Positions 52,899-61,462 are shown, counted from the stretch's first letter. The stretch: 64,000 nt of DNA from Isoptericola peretonis (GCA_023241745.1 JALQCY010000002.1:496001-560000), one strand, 5' to 3'. Numbers and translations: made by a program. The notes: a model not told the origin generated them from the sequence alone.

Positions 52899-53654
52899 TC
52901 AACCTAGGGCAGCGGGCCCGGGGCCGCACCAAGGGACGCGCGCTCCGTGACCAGGCAGGTCACCGGGAGGGTCACCGGCGTGCTCGGACGGCAGGGCGCG
53001 CGCCCGGTCCAGAACCCTTCGGGCCCGTGGCCGTCCGACGGCGCGCACCCGGCGCTCAAGGAGGGTCGCGGCGTCGTCAAGGTCGAGCCCGCACACGTCG
53101 ACGACGACGCGCACGAGGGATGCCGCCGCCTGGTCGCCCGGCACGTGCAGAGCCACGTCGACGGCGGTCCGCAGCGGCGTGGTCACCCGCGCCCCGCCGA
53201 GCCGGACCGTGTCGTCGCGCAGCAGCGGGGACTGCCAGACGAGGCCGGCGCCCCAGAGCTCGGGCCGGTGCCCGCCGGCCGGGTAGGTGACGTCGAGGGG
53301 CGGGCCGGTGGGGCCGGCAGCCGGCCGTCCGGCGTGCACCCAGGCGGCGCTCCGCCCGGCGAGGACCGCACCCGTCGGCGCCTCCGCCGCCAGGAGCGAG
53401 GCCCGCAGGGCGGGGGCGACCGGCGTGCCCGTGGGGACGGCGAGGTCGCCCCGGACGACCTCGAGGGCACCGTCGCGCACCAGCACCTGCCATGCCGCCC
53501 GGCCGCCCACGTCCCGGGGGCGCACCGGCGCCCCGGCCGGGCGGGCAGGCGTGGCGAGCAGGTCGCCGAGCCGGCCCTCGCCGTCGGCCGCGCGCGTGCC
53601 CGCGGACGCGGCAGCGGGCAGCGGTGCGGGGGACGAGGGCGCGAACTGGCTCAC
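52899..53654 (-). CDS. AbiEi-antitoxin-like protein of unknown partner
   Basis: Predicted 251-residue protein resembling AbiEi-family proteins that many actinobacteria annotate as type IV antitoxin-like. Supporting segments are VLAGRSAAWVHAG, VTYPAGGHRPELWGAGL and VTTPLRTAVDVALH. The expected C-terminal nuclease-like DUF559 region is not recognisable; the end looks shortened and Pro/Gly-rich. No AbiEii-type toxin gene is adjacent. Start GTG at 53654, with TAACTT ending 7 nt upstream on this strand (leaderless type). The stop lies within the promoter of the primase-polymerase gene. Confidence 0.55.
   Translation of the reverse strand: MSQFAPSSPAPLPAAASAGTRAADGEGRLGDLLATPARPAGAPVRPRDVGGRAAWQVLVRDGALEVVRGDLAVPTGTPVAPALRASLLAAEAPTGAVLAGRSAAWVHAGRPAAGPTGPPLDVTYPAGGHRPELWGAGLVWQSPLLRDDTVRLGGARVTTPLRTAVDVALHVPGDQAAASLVRVVVDVCGLDLDDAATLLERRVRAVGRPRARRVLDRARALPSEHAGDPPGDLPGHGARVPWCGPGPAALG
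52901..52906 (-). promoter_or_regulatory. -10 element (TAGGTT) for leaderless primase-polymerase gene
   Basis: On the minus strand TAGGTT is followed by seven bases and the ATG at 52893. Same hexamer and spacing as for the LigC-like gene. Confidence 0.5.
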
Positions 53655-53728
53655 GTCCGCGAAGTTACCCGTGCGGGGCGTCGACGGTTCGCCCCCTGTG
53701 GACGGCCCGTCGCGACGCCCGGCACACG

Positions 53729-53765
53729 AGAACGGGGACCGCCCTCGCCGGACGGTCCCCGTTCT
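53729..53765. terminator. Terminator hairpin after the DUF349 gene
   Basis: A 13-bp perfect stem (53729-53741 with 53753-53765; arm AGAACGGGGACCG) and an 11-nt loop lie 20 bp downstream of the DUF349 stop. Confidence 0.65.
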
Positions 53766-53785
53766 GGTGCACGTGCGCGCGACGG

Positions 53786-55510
53786 TCAGCCGCGGGTCTC
53801 CTCCGCGGCGCGCACGACCTGCTCGAGCCAGGCGCGCCGCGCGGCGAGCGCCGTCTCGGCCTCCTCGACGCGGCGGGCGTCGCCCGACTCACGGGCGTCG
53901 GCGAGGTCGCGCTCGAGGCCCTCGATGGCCGCCTCGAGCTGCGCGGCCGCGCCCTCGGCCCGCGCGCGGGTCTCGGGGTTGGTGCGGTCCCATCGAGCCT
54001 GCTCGGCACCGCGGACCGCCGTCTCGACGGCCCGCATCCGACCCTCGACCCGCTGCACGTCGCCGCGGGGCACCTTGCCGGCCTCCTCCCAGCGCTCCTG
54101 GAGATCACGCAGCGCGGCCTTCGCGGCCGCGAGGTCCGTGACCGGCAGCAGCGCCTCCGCCTCGACGAGCAGCGCCTCCTTGACCTCGAGGTTCTGCGCG
54201 TACTCGGCGTCGATGGCGGCGTTCTCGGCGTCGCGGGCGCCGAAGAAGGCGTCCTGCGCCGCACGGAACCGCGCCCACAGCGCGTCGTCGTCCTTCCGGC
54301 TGGCGCGCCCGGCCGCCTTCCAGCGGGTCATGAGGTCGCGGTAGGCGGCGGCGGTCGCGCCCCAGTCGGTGTTGGTCTGCAGCGCCTCGGCCTCGGCGAC
54401 GAGCTTCTCCTTCTCGGCCTTCGCGCTGGAGTTGCGCTGCTCCAGGTCGGCGAAGAAGTGCCGCCGCTCACGGTCGAACGCGGTGCGGGCGTGGCTGAAC
54501 CGCTTCCAGAGGGACTCCTCCGTCGGTCGGTCGATGCGCGGCCCGTTGCGCTGTGCGTCCTTCCAGCGGTCCAGGAGGGCGCGCAGCTCCTCGCCCGCCG
54601 GGCGCCACTGCATCTTGGCGGGGTCGGTGCCGGCGATCTTCTCGGCCGACTCGACGATCGACGTCCGTGCGGCCACGGCCTCGGCCTTGGCCGCCGCGCG
54701 CTCCTGCTCGAGCGCCGCGCGACGCTCTGCCGCGCGCGTCCGCAGGCCCTCGACGCGGGCACGCAGGGCGTCCAGGTCACCGACGGCAGCGGGCTCCCCG
54801 GTCTCCTCCGCGAGCTTCGTGAGGGTCTGGTCGATCTCCCGCACGGACAGGTCGGCGCTGTCCAGGCGGGTCTCGAAGAGGGCCACCTTGGCGTCGAGGT
54901 CGAGGTAGCGGCGCACGTAGAGGCTCATCGCCTCCGAGGCGGAGACCCCGGGGAACTGGCCCACCTGCCGCTCGCCGGCGGCCTCGCGCACGTACACCGT
55001 GCCGTCGTCGTCCACGCGGCCGAACGCCTCGGCGGCGGCCGCCGCCGCGGCGTCGAGCGCCGGCGGCACCACGGGCGTGACCGGCGTGGCGGACTCCGCC
55101 GGCGGCACGTCCGCGGGGGTCGGCGCGCCCGGGCGGCGCAGCGCCGAGGGCTTGGGAGCACCGGCGAGCCGCGAGGGCTTCGGCACGGCCGACGGCTTGG
55201 GGGCTGCCGGAGCAGCCTCCGCCGGGGTCGGCGCGGGGGCGTCCTCCGGGGCCGTCTCGGTCGCCTCGGCGGCCTCCTCCGGTGCCGGTGTGTCCGCGTG
55301 CGAGGTCACGGCCTCGTCGGTGGCCGCGTCCGACCCGGCGTCGGGCGCGGGCGCCTGTGCCTCGTCGGAGGCGGGGGGAGCCGCCTGCTCGGGGACCGGC
55401 GTCGGCGCGAGCGCCTCGTCCGGGGTCGTCTGCGATGGAGTCTCGGCCGTCTCCTCGGTGCCGGCCGGGGTCTCCTCGGGGCCGGTCGAGCCGGGGGTGC
55501 TCTCGCTCAC
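53786..55510 (-). CDS. DUF349 repeat protein with acidic N-terminus
   Basis: Predicted 574-residue, mostly helical protein. The first about 190 residues are a low-complexity Glu/Thr/Pro/Ala tail. The rest holds DUF349 repeats with recurring W and charged residues (ALLDRWKDAQRNGPRIDRPT, RDLMTRWKAAGRASRKDDDA, RDLQERWEEAGKVPRGDVQR). Length and coiled-coil character suggest a structural or stress-related role; function is unknown. Its ATG overlaps the cyclophilin stop by four bases, so the two form an operon that ends at the hairpin. Confidence 0.85.
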   Translation of the reverse strand: MSESTPGSTGPEETPAGTEETAETPSQTTPDEALAPTPVPEQAAPPASDEAQAPAPDAGSDAATDEAVTSHADTPAPEEAAEATETAPEDAPAPTPAEAAPAAPKPSAVPKPSRLAGAPKPSALRRPGAPTPADVPPAESATPVTPVVPPALDAAAAAAAEAFGRVDDDGTVYVREAAGERQVGQFPGVSASEAMSLYVRRYLDLDAKVALFETRLDSADLSVREIDQTLTKLAEETGEPAAVGDLDALRARVEGLRTRAAERRAALEQERAAAKAEAVAARTSIVESAEKIAGTDPAKMQWRPAGEELRALLDRWKDAQRNGPRIDRPTEESLWKRFSHARTAFDRERRHFFADLEQRNSSAKAEKEKLVAEAEALQTNTDWGATAAAYRDLMTRWKAAGRASRKDDDALWARFRAAQDAFFGARDAENAAIDAEYAQNLEVKEALLVEAEALLPVTDLAAAKAALRDLQERWEEAGKVPRGDVQRVEGRMRAVETAVRGAEQARWDRTNPETRARAEGAAAQLEAAIEGLERDLADARESGDARRVEEAETALAARRAWLEQVVRAAEETRG

Positions 55511-56289
55511 TGGGTCTCCACTCCTTCGATGATGACGGGGCTGGCGGGAGCGCCGTCGCCGGCACCTCCCGCGACGCCCGCGTCAGCGACTGCCTGGACG
55601 GCGTCCAGGCCGGACGTGACGGTGCCGAGCACCGTGTACCCGCCCGCGGCGTCGGACGGGATGGTCGAATCCTGGTACACGACGAAGAACTGCGAGCCCA
55701 TCGACTCGCCGTCGCCCCCGACGCGCGCCATGGCGACGGTGCCCGCCGGGTACACGTCGTCGGCCGGGGCGTTCTCGATCGGGCCGTACGAGTATCCGGG
55801 ATCGCCGCCCCCGGTGCCCGTCGGGTCGCCGCACTGCAGCACGTAGATCCCCGAGGTGGTGAGCCGGTGGCAGGACGTGCCGTCGTAGTAGCCCTGCTCG
55901 GCCAGCGAGACGAAGCTCGCCACGGCCTGGGGCGCGGCGGCGCCGTCCAGCTCCAGCACGACGGGCGACTCGGTCCCGCCCGCGCACAGCTCGAGCGTCG
56001 CGGTCCAGGTGCGCCCCTCGGCGCTGGCCGGGTCGGGCAGCTCACCGCCCGAGCGGGCGCCCGTGGACGCGGCGGGGCACTGCCCCTCGGCCTGCGGCGT
56101 CGGTGAGCCCTGGCCCGCGGCGTTGCCGAGGTTGGCCACCACGAGGCCGCCGCCCACCAGCGCGAGGACGGCGACGATCGCCACGATCGCGGCCGTCCGT
56201 TGCCGCCGGGCACGCGCCTGCGCCTGCCGCTGATCCCACTTCTCCTGCCGCTTGCGGGCGTTGTCCCGCTCGCGCTTGGTGCCCGCCAC
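55507..56289 (-). CDS. Membrane-anchored cyclophilin-type peptidyl-prolyl isomerase
   Basis: Predicted 260-residue protein: a basic cytoplasmic tail with an RERDNARKRQEKWDQRQAQA helix, one membrane segment (about 32-54), then an extracytoplasmic cyclophilin domain. The domain has VASFVSLAEQGYYDGTSCHR, GSQFFVVYQDS and GYTVLGTVTSGLDAV. Some active-site residues of classical cyclophilins are altered, so activity may be low. It probably helps fold secreted proteins. Upstream it is divergent from the metallo-hydrolase gene; downstream it is coupled to DUF349. Confidence 0.88.
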   Translation of the reverse strand: MAGTKRERDNARKRQEKWDQRQAQARARRQRTAAIVAIVAVLALVGGGLVVANLGNAAGQGSPTPQAEGQCPAASTGARSGGELPDPASAEGRTWTATLELCAGGTESPVVLELDGAAAPQAVASFVSLAEQGYYDGTSCHRLTTSGIYVLQCGDPTGTGGGDPGYSYGPIENAPADDVYPAGTVAMARVGGDGESMGSQFFVVYQDSTIPSDAAGGYTVLGTVTSGLDAVQAVADAGVAGGAGDGAPASPVIIEGVETQ

Positions 56290-56416
56290 CGTCGGGGACC
56301 TCCTCGCCTCGTCCCGGTCACCGCACGGGAACTTCCGCGCGCGGAGGACAGTCTAGAGGCCGGGGCGCAGGTCACACCCGCAGGGCCGCCGGTGCCGTGG
56401 CACGACCTCCGGCCGC

Positions 56417-56422
56417 TAGCGT
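56417..56422 (+). promoter_or_regulatory. -10 element (TAGCGT) for the metallo-hydrolase gene
   Basis: TAGCGT ends 6 nt before the GTG at 56429; leaderless type. Confidence 0.5.
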
Positions 56423-56428
56423 GGCGGC

Positions 56429-57171
56429 GTGCAGATCCTCCTCGTCGTCGCCCCGGTCTTCGCCACCAACTGCTGCGTCGTCGTGGCCGGCACCGCGGCC
56501 CAGGACGCCGACTGCGTGATCGTCGACGCGGGGGCCGGTGTCGCCCCCGACGTCGAGCGGATCGTCGCGGAACGCGGCCTGGTGCCCCGCGCCGTCGTCG
56601 CGACCCACGGGCACGTCGACCACACCTGGGACGCCGCGGCTCTCTGCGAGCGGTACGGCGTGCCGCTGCGGCTGCACGCGGCCGACGCCTACCGGCTCGC
56701 GGACCCGTTCGGCACGCTCGGGCTCGGCGTCCCGGCGCGCGACGACGGCGGCGACCCGGGGTGAGCGGTGCCCTCGCGCAGGCGCTCGCGGGCACCGGTC
56801 GGCGCGCCGAGGACTACCGCGCGCCCACCGTCGTCGAGCCTTTCGGCGTCGGCGGAGCGACCGGGCCGGACGCCCCTGGCGAGCTCGTCGCCGGCGCCGT
56901 CCGCTTCCGCACCCTGCACGCGCCGGGACACACGGAGGGCTCGACGCTCCTGGTCGCCGACGACGTCGTCCTCGCGGGCGACGTCCTCTTCGCGAACGGG
57001 GTCGGTCGCACGGACCTGCCCGGCGGCGACGCCGCGACGATGGCGCGCACGCTGCGCGACGTGGTGGGCCGCCTCGACCCGGGGCTCGCCGTCGTGCCCG
57101 GTCACGGCCCGACCACCACCGTGGGACGGGAGCTGGCGACCAACCCGTACCTGCGCCCGCACCTGCGCTGA
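56429..57171 (+). pseudogene. MBL-fold metallo-hydrolase, frameshifted at about 56757-56764
   Basis: The two halves of one metallo-beta-lactamase-fold protein lie in different frames. The first (56429-56764) contains the metal-binding THGHVDHT motif and ends at TGA after GGDPG. The second begins at 56761, overlapping that stop, and contains HAPGHTEGS, VVLAGDVLF and VVPGHGPT, which supply the remaining metal ligands. Adding one G to the GGGG run at 56757-56760 restores a single frame of about 248 residues. So this is either a real one-base deletion, a sequencing error in a homopolymer, or a slippage site. The intact family is glyoxalase II-like. In many actinobacteria this gene sits between the cyclophilin gene and hisS. 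Confidence 0.75.
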
Positions 57172-57225
57172 CCCGGGACGGGACGGCAGCCCGGCGCGGT
57201 CCCGACGTCTGGGAAGATGGGGCCC

Positions 57226-58620
57226 ATGGCACGCCCCACCCCGCTCTCCGGCTTCCCCGAATGGCTCCCCGACGGTCGCGTCGTGGAGCAGCACGTCCTG
57301 GACACCTTGCGCCGCACCTTCGAGCTGCACGGTTTCGCGGGGATCGAGACCCGGGCGGTCGAGCCGCTCGACCAGCTGCTGCGCAAGGGGGAGACCTCCA
57401 AGGAGGTCTACGTGCTGCGCCGGCTGCAGGAGGACGAGAGCGACGGCGGCGCCCCCGCCGACCGGTCCGAGAAGCAGCTGGGCCTGCACTTCGACCTCAC
57501 CGTGCCGTTCGCGCGCTACGTGCTCGAGAACGCCGGGCGGCTCGCCTTCCCGTTCAAGCGCTACCAGATCCAGAAGGTGTGGCGCGGCGAGCGGCCCCAG
57601 GACGGCCGGTTCCGCGAGTTCGTCCAGGCCGACATCGACGTCGTCGGCGCGGGCGAGCTGCCCTACCACTACGAGGTCGAGCTGCCGCTCGTCATGGCGG
57701 AGGCGCTCGGCGCCCTGCGCGAGGTCGGCGTGCCCGAGGTGCGCATCCTCGTGAACAACCGCAAGGTCGCCGAGGGCTTCTACCGCGGCCTGGGCCTCGA
57801 GGACGTCGAGGGGGTGCTGCGCCAGGTCGACAAGCTCGACAAGATCGGCCCGGACGCCGTCGGCGAACTGCTGCAGACGGAGCAGGGTGCCACCGCCGAG
57901 CAGGCGAAGGCGTGCCTCGAGCTGGCCGCGATCTCCGGCGACGACGTCGGCGTCGTCGACCGGGTCCGGGCGCTCGCGGGCTCCTACGACGCGGTCACCG
58001 AGCTGCTCGAGACGGGCCTGGCCGAGCTGGGATCGCTCGTCGAGGCGGCGGCCCGCCGGGCGCCCGGCGTGGTCGTCGCCGACCTGAAGATCGCGCGAGG
58101 GCTCGACTACTACACCGGGTCCGTCTACGAGACGGTCCTGGTGGGCCACGAGCAGCTCGGCTCGATCTGCTCGGGCGGCCGCTACGACACCCTCGCGTCC
58201 GACGGGAAGAACACCTACCCGGGCGTCGGGCTGTCGATCGGCGTCTCGCGCCTCGTCTCGCGGCTGCTGTCCGCCGGGCTGGTCGCCGCGACCCGCGGCG
58301 TGCCGACGGCGGTGCTCGTCGCGGTGACGGACGAAGAGCACCGGGCGCAGTCGGACGCCGTCGCGGCGGCGCTGCGCGCGCGGGGCGTGCCCGTCGACGT
58401 CGCGCCGACCGCGGCGAAGTTCGGCAAGCAGATCAAGTTCGCCGACCGGCGGGGCATCCCGTTCGTGTGGTTCCCGGGGCTGCCGGGCGACGACGGCTCG
58501 GCCGGCCCGGACCAGGTGAAGGACATCCGCTCGGGGGAGCAGGTGGACGCCGACGCCGCCACCTGGGCGCCGCCGGCGCAGGACCTGTTCCCGCGCGTCG
58601 TCCCTGCCGCGGCGGGCTGA
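57226..58620 (+). CDS. hisS: Histidyl-tRNA synthetase
   Basis: Predicted 464-residue class II synthetase. The histidine-specific motifs are RGLDYYTGSVYE and CSGGRYD. Motif 2 appears around RYQIQKVWRGERPQDGRFRE, and LHFDLTVPFARYV precedes it. The C-terminal anticodon-binding domain is present. The start is ATG 57226, with a GAAGAT hexamer 7 nt upstream acting as a possible -10; an in-frame ATG at 57217 is the alternative. The N-terminus opens with PTPLSGFPEWLPDGR, an actinobacterial variant. Confidence 0.94.
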   Translation: MARPTPLSGFPEWLPDGRVVEQHVLDTLRRTFELHGFAGIETRAVEPLDQLLRKGETSKEVYVLRRLQEDESDGGAPADRSEKQLGLHFDLTVPFARYVLENAGRLAFPFKRYQIQKVWRGERPQDGRFREFVQADIDVVGAGELPYHYEVELPLVMAEALGALREVGVPEVRILVNNRKVAEGFYRGLGLEDVEGVLRQVDKLDKIGPDAVGELLQTEQGATAEQAKACLELAAISGDDVGVVDRVRALAGSYDAVTELLETGLAELGSLVEAAARRAPGVVVADLKIARGLDYYTGSVYETVLVGHEQLGSICSGGRYDTLASDGKNTYPGVGLSIGVSRLVSRLLSAGLVAATRGVPTAVLVAVTDEEHRAQSDAVAAALRARGVPVDVAPTAAKFGKQIKFADRRGIPFVWFPGLPGDDGSAGPDQVKDIRSGEQVDADAATWAPPAQDLFPRVVPAAAG

Positions 58621-58631
58621 CCCGCCCGAGG

Positions 58632-59015
58632 TCAGCCCTCGATCAGTGCGACGACGTTGCGCGCCGGGTCGTGGACCCAGCCGATCGTCGGACCCTGGCG
58701 CGGGTCGTCGCTGCGCACGACGCCGTCGGCGTCCTGCGCGAAGCCGGGGTAGCGCACCAGCTCGACGCCCGCGCCGTGGAGCTCGGACGCCGCGGCGCCG
58801 ACGTCCGGCACGACGAGGTTGAGCACGGTGTGGCTCGCCGGCTGGTGGGCGTCCCCCTTCGGGTACACGAAGACGGGCGTCCCGCCGGTGACGTCGAGCT
58901 CGAGCCCCATCGGGGTCCGCTCGACGACCAGGCCGAGGGCGTCGCGGTAGAACGCCTCGGCGGCGTCGAGGTCGTCGACGGAGAAGCTGCTGAAGGCACG
59001 CTGGACGGTGATCAT
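58632..59015 (-). CDS. VOC family (glyoxalase/bleomycin-resistance-like) protein
   Basis: Predicted 127-residue protein with two beta-alpha-beta-beta-beta repeats of the vicinal oxygen chelate fold (VDDLDAAEAFYRDALGLVVE; HTVLNLVVPDVGAAASELHG; DPARNVVALIEG). Substrate unknown. ATG at 59015 has AGAGGAG 5 nt upstream. It is convergent with hisS, 11 bp apart. Confidence 0.85.
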   Translation of the reverse strand: MITVQRAFSSFSVDDLDAAEAFYRDALGLVVERTPMGLELDVTGGTPVFVYPKGDAHQPASHTVLNLVVPDVGAAASELHGAGVELVRYPGFAQDADGVVRSDDPRQGPTIGWVHDPARNVVALIEG

Positions 59016-59194
59016 GGGAACTCCTCTGCGCGGCCAGGCCCGGCCGGAGGACCGGTGCCGAGGGGTGGACCGTGCCGCGGGACGGAACTGAGCGGGGGCC
59101 GTCCCACGGGGGTTGTCCCCCCGAGACCCTGAGGCGTCCCTGATTCCGCCCCTGATTCGCCCGATGACCTGGCCGAACCTGGCCCGCGGGGCGC

Positions 59195-59200
59195 TACGGT
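59195..59200 (+). promoter_or_regulatory. -10 element (TACGGT) for a leaderless transcript
   Basis: TACGGT ends 7 nt before GTG 59208. It overlaps an earlier in-frame GTG at 59199, which therefore cannot be the start if this promoter is used. Confidence 0.5.
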
Positions 59201-59207
59201 GAGCGCC

Positions 59208-59834
59208 GTGAGCATCTACGTCGTCCTGTCCCGCAGCAGCACCGTCCTGTCCAGGACGATCCGTCTGGCGACGCGGGACGAGTACACCCACGCGGCGCTG
59301 GCGCTCGACGCCGACCTCGAGTTCATGTTCAGCTTCGGGCGCCGCCGGGCGTCGAACCCGTTCGTGGGCTGCTTCAAGCGGGAACGGCTCGACGACGAGC
59401 TGTACCGCACGATGGACCGGTTGCCGGGCGTGGTGCTGGAGGTCCCGGTGACCCCGGAGCAGCGTGAGGCCGTGGGCGCGCGCGTCGCCGAGTTCGTGCT
59501 GGACAGCCACACGTACGCCTACAACGCGCCGGGCCTGCTCACGGGTCTGCTCGGGCGCGGGTCGGAGGACGACCGCCGCTTCTTCTGCTCCGAGTTCGTC
59601 TACCACGTGCTGCGTGACGCGGGCGTGTGCGACCTCGGCATCCCGCGCTGGCAGGTGCGCCCCCAGACGCTCCTGCAGGTGCCGGGCACCGTGGTCTACC
59701 GAGGGGACCTGAAGCGCTACCGCGCCGCCGACCTCGCCGTGGCGCCCGTCCCGGCGCTCACGCTGCAGGGCCCCGGCGGGCTCTTCTCCGTCCCGCACAC
59801 GGCCCCGCACACCGGGGTGCCCGTTCGTTCCTGA
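59208..59834 (+). CDS. YiiX/YebB-like permuted papain-fold protein
   Basis: Predicted 208-residue protein. A conserved His after the first strand (DEYTHAALALDADLEFMFSFG) and a Cys further on (DRRFFCSEFVYHVLRDAG) match the His-then-Cys order of permuted NlpC/P60-type (YiiX, DUF830-like) proteins. These are predicted peptidases or acyltransferases. There is no signal peptide or membrane helix, so it is cytoplasmic. GTG at 59208 is supported by the -10 hexamer. The substrate is unknown. Confidence 0.65.
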   Translation: MSIYVVLSRSSTVLSRTIRLATRDEYTHAALALDADLEFMFSFGRRRASNPFVGCFKRERLDDELYRTMDRLPGVVLEVPVTPEQREAVGARVAEFVLDSHTYAYNAPGLLTGLLGRGSEDDRRFFCSEFVYHVLRDAGVCDLGIPRWQVRPQTLLQVPGTVVYRGDLKRYRAADLAVAPVPALTLQGPGGLFSVPHTAPHTGVPVRS

Positions 59835-59864
59835 GCTGCTGACGCCCGGACGCTTGGAGCCTGT

Positions 59865-59880
59865 TCGAACGCGTGTTCTA
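59865..59880 (+). promoter_or_regulatory. SOS (LexA) box-like sequence upstream of the radical SAM gene
   Basis: TCGAACGCGTGTTCTA differs by one base from the actinobacterial LexA consensus TCGAAC-N4-GTTCGA. It ends 8 nt before the GTG start of the radical SAM gene, where LexA would block transcription. Confidence 0.65.
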
Positions 59881-59888
59881 ATGGGTGC

Positions 59889-61004
59889 GTGAGATGGGAC
59901 GGGCAGGCGATCGCGGCCGACGACGGCGCGCTGCCGGGGCTGGAGCGCTCCGGTCTCGCGCGGCTGGGCCTGGTGCGCAGCGTGCGGACGCCGGAGTTCG
60001 CGGACGTGACGTTCCACGAGGTGATGGCCAAGAGCGCGCTGTCCAAGGTGCCCGCGGCGTCGCGCATGCCGTTCGGCTGGACCGTCAACCCGTACCGCGG
60101 CTGCAGTCATGCCTGCAGATATTGCTTCGCCCGTCCTACGCACGAGTACCTGGACCTCGACGCGGGCAAGGACTTCGACTCGCAGGTCGTGGTGAAGATG
60201 AACGTCGACACCGTGCTGCGCGCCGAGCTCGCGAAGCCGTCCTGGCGACGGGAACCGGTGGCGCTGGGCACGAACACCGACCCCTACCAGCGGGCCGAGG
60301 GGCGCTACCGCCTGATGCCGGGGATCATCGGGGCGCTCGCGGACTCGGGGACGCCGTTCTCGATCCTCACCAAGGGCACGTTGTTGCGCCGCGACCTGCC
60401 GCTGATCGCGGAGGCGGCCGGACGGGTCGAGGTCGGCCTGGGCGTCTCGCTCGCGTTCGCCGACGAGGAGCTGCAGCAGTCGGTGGAGCCGGGGACGCCG
60501 ACGCCCCGCGCCCGGCTCGACCTGGTCCGCGCCGTCCGGGCCGCGGGGCTGCCGTGCGGCGTCATGGTGGCGCCGGTGCTGCCGTGGCTCACCGACTCCC
60601 GGGACCACCTGCGGCGCCTGCTCGACGCGATCGCCGACGCGGGCGCGACCGGTGTCACCGTGGTGCCGTTGCACCTCAAGCCCGGCACCCGCGAGTGGTA
60701 CCTGCAGTGGCTCGAGCGCGAGCACCCCCGCGCCGTCCCCGGGTACCGGCGCGTCTTCGCCCGCGGCACGTACGCTCTCGAGGCGTACCGGCAGTGGCTC
60801 TGGGACCGGGTGGAGCCCCTGCTCGACGAGCGCGGCTTCGGCTCCTCCGGGCACCGCGCCCGCTCCGGTGCCACCGGACGGTTCTCGGACGAGCTGCGCC
60901 CGCACGACGAGGGCGACTACCCGGCCGGTGCGCTCGCCGGGATGCCACGGGACGGCGGCGGCCTCGAGGTGGCCGGCGCCGGGGTCGACCAGGTGCTCTT
61001 CTGA
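59889..61004 (+). CDS. Rv2578c-type radical SAM protein (SplB-like)
   Basis: Predicted 371-residue radical SAM enzyme. The cluster cysteines are C72, C76 and C79 (NPYRGCSHACRYCFARPTHE), followed by an AdoMet-binding barrel with ALGTNTDPYQRAEGRYRLMP. The family is the actinobacterial Rv2578c group, related to spore photoproduct lyase, which repairs UV lesions. The Rv2578c-like opening (MRWDGQAIAADDGALPGL) is conserved. Start GTG at 59889. An SOS-box-like sequence lies directly upstream, so DNA damage induction is likely. The exact reaction is not known. Confidence 0.85.
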   Translation: MRWDGQAIAADDGALPGLERSGLARLGLVRSVRTPEFADVTFHEVMAKSALSKVPAASRMPFGWTVNPYRGCSHACRYCFARPTHEYLDLDAGKDFDSQVVVKMNVDTVLRAELAKPSWRREPVALGTNTDPYQRAEGRYRLMPGIIGALADSGTPFSILTKGTLLRRDLPLIAEAAGRVEVGLGVSLAFADEELQQSVEPGTPTPRARLDLVRAVRAAGLPCGVMVAPVLPWLTDSRDHLRRLLDAIADAGATGVTVVPLHLKPGTREWYLQWLEREHPRAVPGYRRVFARGTYALEAYRQWLWDRVEPLLDERGFGSSGHRARSGATGRFSDELRPHDEGDYPAGALAGMPRDGGGLEVAGAGVDQVLF

Positions 61005-61022
61005 GGAACGGAAAAGGCCCTG

Positions 61023-61382
61023 TCAGCGCAGGAACGAGAACCACAGCACGAACACGCACAGCAGGAACATCCCGGTCGCGTTGACGAAGAAGTTGCGGCC
61101 GAAGTCCCGCGCGCGCACGTGGAAGGCGAGTGCCAGGACGAAGTAGACGACCAGGCAGACGGACGTCACGAGGCCCAGGTACGGCACCCAGATCCCGGCG
61201 ACCAGCCCGGCGGCGGCCGCGGCCTTGATCCACGGCATCACCCACCACCAGCGCTCCGGGAAGTCGACGTCGCGGAAGCACTGCGCGATGAACGCCACCG
61301 GCTTGACGCACAACAGCGCGTCTCCCGCGCTGACGAGCGCGAGGACCAGCACGGGCCACACGGGGTCGGGCAACGTCGCCAT
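61023..61382 (-). CDS. DoxX-like membrane protein
   Basis: Predicted 119-residue protein with four membrane segments, and features of the DoxX-like family PF13564 (SAGDALLCVKPVAFIAQCF, WIKAAAAAGLVAGIWVPYLG). Unlike the DoxX protein at 9.1 kb it has no N-terminal extension. Function unknown; convergent with the radical SAM gene, 18 bp apart. Confidence 0.7.
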   Translation of the reverse strand: MATLPDPVWPVLVLALVSAGDALLCVKPVAFIAQCFRDVDFPERWWWVMPWIKAAAAAGLVAGIWVPYLGLVTSVCLVVYFVLALAFHVRARDFGRNFFVNATGMFLLCVFVLWFSFLR

Positions 61383-61462
61383 GGCACCGACGCTACGACC
61401 CGCCCGGCACGACCGGTACCGGGTGTGAGCAGCGTCTCAGGTCGCCGCTGCGCCGGCCGGCG

